This document shows positions 42,971 through 50,500 of a DNA stretch of 64,000 bases, in pieces. Source of the stretch: DASZBX01 sp035943635 (GTDB taxonomy: Bacteria; Actinomycetota; Actinomycetes; Streptomycetales; Catenulisporaceae); NCBI GenBank assembly GCA_035943635.1, contig DASZBX010000023.1:8077-72076 (forward strand). The letters run 5' to 3'. The notes under the pieces were generated by a model, which saw nothing but the letters and a program-made list of their open reading frames with translations, was not told where the DNA came from and made no database searches. Every line of letters begins with the position of its first letter. The stretch's first letter is position 1. The position numbers and the translations under genes were made by a program.

Positions 42971-44967
42971 TGGGCCGCCTCCACGGTGGCGTTGTCGGGG
43001 GCCGGGAGACGAGTTCCCGGCGGTGGCGCGTTGTCGATCTTGCAGGACAGGCTGCGGACCACTCGGGCCCGGGAGGCGCGTTCGCCGTCGGTGTCCCGGG
43101 CCCAGGAGTACGCCTCGGCTTCCAGGTCGCTCGAGGCGGCGAAGCTTCCGGCGGACGCCTCGGCCAGGATGTCCAGCAGGACCAGACCGCCGGGCCCGGT
43201 GGCGGCGGCCTGGAGCCAGTCGCGGGTCCGCACACCCAGCAGGCCGGAGGAGCCGCCGTTCATCTCGGCCCGCCAGCCGGAGACCAGGTATCGGCGGATG
43301 GTGTTGTCGGCCACCAGCGGTTTCGAACGCGTGGTGCCGTCGACGAGCCGGTAGGGATCGGCCAGGTGCAGGAACAGTTTGCCGTCCCGCCTGACCAGGT
43401 CCTCCCGGCGCTCCGGATGGGCAATCCGGTGGAGCAGCCGGCGCAGTAGCCGATTGTCCTCGGCCACGAACTCGACCAGGACCCGGCAGGCGAGGTCGCC
43501 GACGTCACCGCGGCGCCTGGTGAGGTAGTGGAGGCGGACCAGCGCCTGTTCGGGGTAGGACTCGCAGAGACTGCCGACACAGACCTCGACGATCGCCGAG
43601 GCGAGGCCGTCGGAGATTCTCGGGCTGCGCGACCATTCGTAGGTCTGCCGGCGGAACAGGTGGCCATAGTGCTCGTCCTGGAGCCCCTGCTCCAGGACGA
43701 GCACCGCGTGGCGGGCCAGCGGGGCACCGCGACCGGTCTCGGACGTCTTCGTCAAGCGGCTGATCAGGAACCCGAGGTCGCCGATCCGGCCGATCCGCAG
43801 GCACTGCTCGGCGAAGCGGCGGACGAGTTCGTCGCGGTCCTCGGCGGTCAGCGCAGGTTCCCGGACCGCCCGGTCCAGCCAGAACCGCAGTTTCGGCCGC
43901 AGGTTGGGCAGGGTGTCCCAGAAATGGGCCCGGGCCGCGGCGTCGAAGGCCAGCCCGTCGAACCGGATCCGGCGCTGCGGATCGATCTCGGCGCCGATCT
44001 TCCGCAGTTCCTCGGCGAAGTCCCGGCGGTCCAGCAGGTGCCGCTCGTCGGCCGGATAGTCCACGACGGCCAGCAGCGAGGCCGCCGCGCCGAAGGCCGC
44101 ATCGGCGGGAAGCCCGCAGAACATCGCCGCGGCCAGGATGAGGGCGCGCGGGCGCCCGGGTTTCAGCTTTCGGATGTGGTCGGCGACGGCTTTGGCCCCG
44201 CCCTCCAGAGCTGTGAAGGCGTTGTGCCGCCACGTGACGAATCCGCCGGTGGAGTCGTTCGACCGGGCGGCCTGCATCAGGTCCACCAGAGTGACCACCG
44301 TGTGGACGGGCGCCTTCCCCAGGAAGTCCGCCAGGCCCGGTTCGGGCGGTGCGTCGGTGAAGTCGAAGCCCTCGACCTTCAGGTACCGGGCGAGGACGTA
44401 CGACGGGTCCGGCCGCTCGATTCGCACGGCCATCCAGAGGTGGCCGCTGAGTTCGTACCTGTCGTGCGCCACGACCACCAGGCGCGCGCCGCGTGCTTTG
44501 ACGGCCGCGCAGTACGAGGTCAGCTCGCGGTCGACGATCTTGTGCACTTCCTCGTCCGCGTCGGACAGGTCCAGCAGCACACGGTCGCCGACGTCGAGTT
44601 CCGACACGTCCCATGGATTGTGACCGGAGAAGTCCGGGGTCGGGAAGGTCTCGTGGAAGTAGCCCCGGCCGTGCTCGGGCTCGTCCAGCAGTATCAGCGC
44701 AGTGGCCCGCCGTCCGCTCCCGGCCTCGCCCCGGAGCATGACGGCCGAGTCGCGGGCGAGCGCGATCTTCGCTTCCTGGAATCCGCCGGGTTTCAGGAAA
44801 CGCTCTTTGAGCCATCGCAGACGTTCGTCCGACCAAGGTCCCGGGACTCTGGGCCGGAACCTGAGCAACGTCTCGGCCGTGAGCCCGGCCAAGAAGAACT
44901 GGTTTCCGCTTCCATGGTGCGATGGGGCCTGCGAGCCGTGGACCTGCGAGAAGTTGACTGTGGTCAT
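42967..44967 (-). CDS. P-loop-like (STAND-type?) protein with degenerate Walker A
   Basis: The 666-residue product starts with a Gly/Asn/Gln motif (residues 9-24) shared with the C-terminus of the upstream TIR protein. A P-loop-like domain follows: GEAGSGRRATAL at 80-91, where the Lys-Ser/Thr of Walker A is replaced by Arg-Arg, and a Walker B-like RVLLDLSD at 129-136. The rest (about 230-600) is helical, suggesting an NLR-like sensor platform. ATP hydrolysis is doubtful. Both ends overlap neighbours by 4 bases (44964-44967 and 42967-42970). No family name can be given with certainty. Confidence 0.7.
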   Translation of the reverse strand: MTTVNFSQVHGSQAPSHHGSGNQFFLAGLTAETLLRFRPRVPGPWSDERLRWLKERFLKPGGFQEAKIALARDSAVMLRGEAGSGRRATALILLDEPEHGRGYFHETFPTPDFSGHNPWDVSELDVGDRVLLDLSDADEEVHKIVDRELTSYCAAVKARGARLVVVAHDRYELSGHLWMAVRIERPDPSYVLARYLKVEGFDFTDAPPEPGLADFLGKAPVHTVVTLVDLMQAARSNDSTGGFVTWRHNAFTALEGGAKAVADHIRKLKPGRPRALILAAAMFCGLPADAAFGAAASLLAVVDYPADERHLLDRRDFAEELRKIGAEIDPQRRIRFDGLAFDAAARAHFWDTLPNLRPKLRFWLDRAVREPALTAEDRDELVRRFAEQCLRIGRIGDLGFLISRLTKTSETGRGAPLARHAVLVLEQGLQDEHYGHLFRRQTYEWSRSPRISDGLASAIVEVCVGSLCESYPEQALVRLHYLTRRRGDVGDLACRVLVEFVAEDNRLLRRLLHRIAHPERREDLVRRDGKLFLHLADPYRLVDGTTRSKPLVADNTIRRYLVSGWRAEMNGGSSGLLGVRTRDWLQAAATGPGGLVLLDILAEASAGSFAASSDLEAEAYSWARDTDGERASRARVVRSLSCKIDNAPPPGTRLPAPDNATVEAAQ
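44896..44943 (-). other. Shared interaction motif, copy in the P-loop-like protein
   Basis: Codes for residues 9-24, pattern V-x-G-S-x-A-P-x-H-x-G-S-G-N-Q-aromatic (VHGSQAPSHHGSGNQF). Eleven of 16 residues are identical to residues 219-234 of the TIR protein. It lies at the extreme N-terminus. Confidence 0.75.
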
Positions 44968-45719
44968 GCCTCGTCGTCTCCGGTGTCCAACACCCGGCGA
45001 ACGGGCCCTGCGGTGCCGTACTGATTGCCGCTTCCCGTGTGCACGGGCGCGTTGGAACCGTTGACGACGGTGCCGATCGATCCGCCCGCCATGTACCCGA
45101 CTCCCGAATCCCGGACGGAGATACGGTCCCGCCCTTGGAAGATGTCGCGGCCGGCCGGAGAGTTCTGGATTCCGCTGTGGTTCACGTTGTTGATGCTTGG
45201 GCCGCCGGTCGCCGGTGCGGGCTCGCCGGGTCGCGCGGTCGCGGTCCGATCGACCAACGAGGGGACGACGGCACTGATCAGCTCGCTGAGATGACCCAGA
45301 TCGCGCTCGGCGTTGCGGTGGTCGTAGGGGACGGACTGGCAGTCGCCGAGTGGGCGCAGTTCCTTCGGCAGCACAACGGGCTTGAGGCGCTCGGTCCGCT
45401 TGCCGACGAGGACGGGGATCACGCGTGCCCCGGCGCTGAAGGCCTCGATGATCTCCTGCCGGACCCAGTCCTCGGGATCGAACAGCGAGACGAGGCCTTC
45501 GTCGTTCACGGTGAGCCAGTCCGGGCCGATCAGGGCGAGCAGCACTGCGCAGGTGCGCGCGTTGCGCAGCAGTGCGGTCCGGAAGTTCTCGCCGCCCAGG
45601 ATCGTCTTGCCGGCGTAGAAGACCCGGTCCGAGCCGAACCGGTGGGAAAGGTCGCGTTCGATCGCCGCCGCTGCGTGTTCCACGTCACCGGTGCGGTAGT
45701 TGATGAAGATGTCAGGCAT
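44964..45719 (-). CDS. TIR-domain effector protein with C-terminal Gly/Asn-rich motif region
   Basis: The 251-residue product has a TIR domain at 1-155: DIFINYRTGD at the start, then LLALIGPDWL and DPEDWVRQEI, whose Glu89 fits the catalytic glutamate of NAD-cleaving TIRs, and VIPVLVG. The tail (about 170-243) is rich in Gly, Asn and Ser with motif-like segments (INNVNHSGIQNSPAGRDI; VNGSNAPVHTGSGNQY). The likely action is NAD+ hydrolysis or signal production once assembled (inference from family). ATG 45719 has AGGGGGT upstream, 39 bases after the XRE stop; it overlaps the next gene by 4 bases. Confidence 0.88.
   Translation of the reverse strand: MPDIFINYRTGDVEHAAAAIERDLSHRFGSDRVFYAGKTILGGENFRTALLRNARTCAVLLALIGPDWLTVNDEGLVSLFDPEDWVRQEIIEAFSAGARVIPVLVGKRTERLKPVVLPKELRPLGDCQSVPYDHRNAERDLGHLSELISAVVPSLVDRTATARPGEPAPATGGPSINNVNHSGIQNSPAGRDIFQGRDRISVRDSGVGYMAGGSIGTVVNGSNAPVHTGSGNQYGTAGPVRRVLDTGDDEA
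45018..45065 (-). other. Shared interaction motif, copy in the TIR protein
   Basis: Codes for residues 219-234 of the TIR protein (VNGSNAPVHTGSGNQY), near its C-terminus. It matches the N-terminal motif of the adjacent P-loop-like protein at 11 of 16 positions, without gaps. Confidence 0.75.
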
Positions 45720-45758
45720 GGTGCTACCCCCTGAGGTGGGTTCGGGTGTGGTCCTGTG

Positions 45759-47093
45759 TCAGAAGTGTGAGACGTGCAGTGATGCGGTGAGCCTCGGCGA
45801 CAGCCGGCGCACCGAGGAGTTGTTCCGGAACCTCGTGAGGGCGCGGGAGAGTTGGTGCAGTTCGATCCCCACGGTCGCCGAGCTCACGCCGTCCACGGTG
45901 TCGAGCAGCTCGCCGGCCAGTTCACAGGCATGGTCGATCTCGCCTGCGCCCGCGTAGGCCAGGGCTCGTCGGATTCCGTAGCGGGACTGGGACCGCGAGG
46001 CGTCCGGGTCCATCGCGGCGATCTGCTGATCGAGCACCTCCGCGGCGGCCCGCGGGCGGCCGAGATCGTAGAGGCACCACCCGGTGATCATCTCGACCGG
46101 ATCCGACAGGTGGGTCGGACCGAGCGCGTGGTCGGCCGAGGAGGACTCGGCCCGGGCCCGGAGCTGGAGGTCCCGGGCCTGGTCGAGACAGGCCATGCAT
46201 GCGCCGTAGTCACCAGCGAGCGCGTGACCCTGGGCTTCGCGCCGGGCGGCTTGTGCTTGGATGTCGAAGGACGTCGTGCGCAGGCGGGCCTGCTGCGCGA
46301 GAGCGATCGTGCTCGCGGAGTCTGAGCGGTACATGGTGACCAGTGCCTGCCGAATGAGTCCGTAGGCGACGAGGCGCTTGTCGCCGGCGGTGGTCGCGAG
46401 ATCCACTGCGCACTTGGTCCAGGCCAGGGCGTCCAGGTCGTGTCCGGCTTCCTGCGCCATCCAGCCGGTGTACTCGGCGTAGCGGGCGGTCAGGATGAGC
46501 AGGTCGTCGCGTTCACGAGGCGAAGCGCTGGACGTGTATCGCAGAAGTGTGTTGGCTTGCGCGACCAGCATCGGTAACACGACCTGCGCGCTGGTCACCT
46601 GGCCGAGTTTGCGCATATGTGTGAAGAGGTCGCCGAGAACCGCGAGCGGTGCGCCGCCTTGCGGGAAAGGCGGCTGCGGCGGGCTGCCCTGGCTGCTTCC
46701 GGGGGCATTGCCGCCGGCCAGGGCGGTGTCGAGGCCGAGTCCCAGGGCGAGTGCCGACCCGGCGACCGTTTTGATGGCTTCGCGCCGTTCGGTCAGGTGC
46801 TGGAGCCAGCCGGCCGCGTCCAGATCCGTGGTCGCGGGCGGCTTCGTGCTGGCGGCGTTGCCCGCGCGGGATTGTCGCGGCTGCTCTCGCACGAGGGCGG
46901 CCAGTTCGCCGTCCGCATCGAGCACGGCGTCGCAGCGCCGGGCCAGATAGGGCGAGGCGGTGCGGTGGCCGTTCTCGACCTTGCTGAGATACCCCTTGTC
47001 GTAGTTGACCTGGCGCGCGAAGTCGCCGAGCGACAGCCCGGCGTCCAGCCGGAGCCGCCGCAGCCGGGCCCCGAAGGCGACCGGTTCCGTCAC
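45759..47093 (-). CDS. XRE-family HTH regulator with TPR-like C-terminus
   Basis: The 444-residue product has an N-terminal HTH_XRE at about 6-60 (FGARLRRLRLDAGLSLGDFARQVNYDKGYLSKVENG) followed by a TPR-like helical repeat region (about 150-430) as in many actinobacterial XRE regulators and some NLR-associated proteins. A hydrophobic Ala/Leu stretch (AIKTVAGSALALGLGLDTALAGG) lies between them. GTG 47093 follows GGGAGG; the longer in-frame extension is rejected. It heads the four-gene run toward the TIR gene and is divergent from giant paralog B, so it may control both. It could repress the operon or act as a sensor. Confidence 0.88.
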   Translation of the reverse strand: MTEPVAFGARLRRLRLDAGLSLGDFARQVNYDKGYLSKVENGHRTASPYLARRCDAVLDADGELAALVREQPRQSRAGNAASTKPPATTDLDAAGWLQHLTERREAIKTVAGSALALGLGLDTALAGGNAPGSSQGSPPQPPFPQGGAPLAVLGDLFTHMRKLGQVTSAQVVLPMLVAQANTLLRYTSSASPRERDDLLILTARYAEYTGWMAQEAGHDLDALAWTKCAVDLATTAGDKRLVAYGLIRQALVTMYRSDSASTIALAQQARLRTTSFDIQAQAARREAQGHALAGDYGACMACLDQARDLQLRARAESSSADHALGPTHLSDPVEMITGWCLYDLGRPRAAAEVLDQQIAAMDPDASRSQSRYGIRRALAYAGAGEIDHACELAGELLDTVDGVSSATVGIELHQLSRALTRFRNNSSVRRLSPRLTASLHVSHF

Positions 47094-47570
47094 GCCAACC
47101 TCCCTGGACGATGGTGCCGGGTTCGGCCTGCCCCGGCCGCGCCGGCCCGGGCGGGTCCGGGCGGAGCGGGCCGGAAGATGGCGGAAGAAGTACATAAGAT
47201 CTCTCATTCTCTTAGCACGCGGACCGAAGTCCTGGCAATGCTGACGAGGAACGTTGACCGGTTCACCGAGTCTGGTGGAGGCCCACACCTCATGATGGAT
47301 CTGAATCCGGGCCCTGTATCGCCAGAAAGAGGGGTTGCCCGTTGTCTGTGTATGGGAAGACGGGATTTGGGCCCGATACCTCACGTGTGTCAACGGGCAC
47401 CGGCGTCGCGTGGGCGGTGGCGTTTCGGGGCTTTATCGGTGATGTCCGGAAGTTGTCAGTGGGTTCGGGTAGCTTGGGGGATGGTCCAAAGGCGGGCCTG
47501 CCTGGGGGTTCTTGGCGGGATGAGACAATGATCCGGGTGTGGGTGTTGGAACCTAGGGGGAGGGACGGCG
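47094..47570. other. Divergent intergenic region, XRE regulator / giant paralog B
   Basis: No gene is evident in these 477 bases. It is noticeably less GC-rich than the surroundings. A possible minus-strand promoter for the XRE gene is TTGCCA followed after 18 bases by TAAGAG. No repeat element or palindromic operator was identified. Confidence 0.4.
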
Positions 47571-50500
47571 GTGGAAACCGTTGACGGCGAGTTCGACGCG
47601 CTGATCGAGGCGGGCGGGGTCGCGCCGGTCGGTGCGGCTGTCGGGCATCGGCGGGACGTGTTGTCTGCTCGGGTTTATGCGCATCCGGCGTTGGATGATC
47701 GTCGGGTTGTCACTCTGGTGCCTGAGCCGTTGGCGGCGGCGGAAGATCTGGCGATGGAGTTTCTGGGGTTCGCGGGGGCGACTGCGCCGCGGCAGGCGGG
47801 CCAGGGCCGGAGTGTCGGTGGCGACGGCGACGGCATCGGCGGCGATCGCGGCGGCCGGGATGGCGGCGGCGCGACGGCGGTCGGGGTGGTGCGGCGGCGG
47901 GCGCTGGGGTTTCCGGCCTGGGCGTTGGTGCACGATCCGGCGAACGCGCGGCATGCGTTGGACGTGGTCAAGGAGATGGAGCGGTGCGCGCGGCTGGCCG
48001 GGGTCAAGCCGGGGCGGGCGCGGGCGGAGTTCGAGGCCTTGGCCGAGCGGCTGGCGGCGTCGGCGGCGCACTTCCTGCCGTCCTTCTTCGAGCAGGCCGC
48101 GCGTGCCTTCCTGGCCGCCGACAACGCGGCGGTCGCGAGCGCGCTGTTCACCAGGGCGCGCGAGGTCGAGCGGGCCTATGGCGTGGCCATCGACGAGGAC
48201 GAACTGGCCGCCTCCTTCCTGGAGTTCGCGCTGGCCGGGGCGGTGAGCGCGAAGGCGATGTCGGACTACGGCAAGCAGTTGGCGGGGCGGTGCGCGCCGG
48301 ATGAGGCTTACCGGCGGTTCCGGCAGATGTGTGTCGAGCGGGTGGCCGCCGGGCTGCCGCCCTATGCTGCGATGCCGAGTGACCTGCGGAAACTCGCCCG
48401 CGCGGCCAAGCTGGACGACGCGGCGGAAGACGCTGCGGTCGCGCGGGACCTGCTTGCGCTGACCGCCGTCTCGCGGGCGGCGCTCGGGTTCTGGAACCTG
48501 TACCGGCCCGCGCTGGTGCGGGCGGGGAAGCACGATGTGCGGGTACTGGAGCTGCTGGTGAGGCTCATGCCCGATTTTCCCGGCTCGGAGAACCCGGTCG
48601 CCGACGATGCGTGGCTTGAGCTGCTCGAACAGTCCGGCGCGCTGGAGCTGCTGGCCGGTGGCGGTGGCGGTGGCGGTGTCGGGGCCAGCGTCGGGGCGCC
48701 TCGGCCGGGTGTGGCGGTCGACTGGCTGAACCGGTTCGTCCGGCACGCGGCCCGGCCGTCGCACTGGCGTTGGCGCTCCGAGCAGGCCGAGCGGCCGCGT
48801 CGCAGCAGGCTGCCCGGCAGGCTGGTCGAGCGGTTGGCGCCGCGGCTGGCGGCCGAACAGGCGACGGGCGCCGGAAAGCTGGTGCTGTGCGCCTGGCCGG
48901 ACGCGGACATCGACCTGATCGACCAGTGCCTCGCCGCGGGCCTACGGGTAGCCGCGCCGACCAGGCAGTTCTCCCTCAACCTGAGCGCCTGGCTGGCCTC
49001 GGGCTCCCCCCGCGACCTGGCCGCGTTCGCCGCCGATCGGTCCCTGCGGCCGACGCTGCGCAAGGCCGTCATCGCGCTGGCCTCCGGCAAGCTCGACCGA
49101 GCCCGCGGCCAGCGGTCGCTGGACGAGGTCGCCGAGCAGGTGGTGGCCTGCGCAGGACTGCGCAGCGTGGTGCATGACTACCTGGCCGAGCAGGCCGAGG
49201 CGGCGGTCGCCGGAGGGCTCGCGGACCTGGAGGTCCACGCGTCGTTCTGGCGGCGGCTGAGCAACCCGGCGCTCTACCTGGCGAACCTCCACGCAGTGCG
49301 CCGCGTCGCCGAGTTGGACGTGGCCGCAGTGCTCGGGCAGGCGATCCGGGCCGGGATCTTCGACGAGTACGGGTGGCAAGCGCTGGACGAGGCGTGCACA
49401 GCTCTGGCCGGAGTCGAGCCCGGGGCCGATGCGCACCTGATGAACCTGGTCCGGCCGAGCGCGGCGAGCGCGGATACGGCATCAGGCGGCAGGCCTTTTT
49501 ACGGCACGTACCACCGGGTCTGGAGGGCGATCCCGCAGTGGCCGTACCTCATCTTGTCCCACGCTGACGCGGTGTCCGTGGTCGGCGCGGCAGAGAACGT
49601 CCTGACCTGTGACGACGCGGCGCCGCGGAGCAATCCGGCGACCCAGTCCGGACGCAACCGGGCCAGCGTCCAACCGAACCGGATCCTGCGTTTCGTCGAC
49701 GGCAAGCTGCTGGTGGCCTGGCACGCCGGGAACACGCAGCTCGCCTACTGGCACTCGGACCCGAACACCCTGATCAGCTGGTCCGCAAACATCGAAGCGC
49801 GGGCGACGCCCAGTTCGCTCGCCCTGCCGGACGGCGGCCGCACCTTCGGCGGGAAACCCCTGACCTACCCGGTCCCGGACTGGAGCGAATCGGCGCCGGT
49901 CATCAGCGACGGAACGTCGTACTGGACCCTGCAACAGGTGACACCGGAACTGAAGAACCACGCGAACCACCGCCATCTGCCAGCGCAGCCGCGTCCCAGC
50001 GGCGCCGTGCCGACCTGGCTCGGACTCGACCCGGTCACCGGCGAACGCTTCAGCGCGAAGCCGCCGTCGTTCTTCGAGGGCGGCGTAAACGAGGGCGAGG
50101 TGGTGGCCGAGGCGAGCTGGCTGCGTCCGGCCGTGCCGGGCGCGCACTCCAGCCCGCTCGGCTGCGCGCCAGACGGCCTGCTCGGCTCGCGCACCCGGCG
50201 GGCGGCGGACGGGGCCGAGACGTGCACCGGGACGGACGGGCGCCGGATCGTGCTCGACCGGGTCCCGGCGAACTATCACGTCGTCGGCGCGCTGGACGTG
50301 CCGGGCGCGGGCGCCGCGAACCGGCTCGCGATCCTCGAAAACGAGCGGCAGATCGGCTGGTATCTGGCCGACGGGACCCGGCGGGTCGCGGCCATCCAGC
50401 CGGGCGCGCAGGCGGCGGGCTACTCCCGTGGCACGTGGTGCATGCCGCCGGTCGAGTTCTGGCATTTCCTGACGGTCCGCGACGAAGCCGGTTCGGTGGC

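Noticed and set aside
45805..45835. GAGTTGTTCCGGAAC in the XRE gene resembling the element terminal repeat
   Set aside because: Only about 11 bases match, there is no CTAG boundary or partner repeat, and it lies within a coherent coding frame.
41783..47093. CRISPR or restriction-modification context for the TIR operon
   Set aside because: No direct-repeat array, methylase or nuclease motif was seen on either side.
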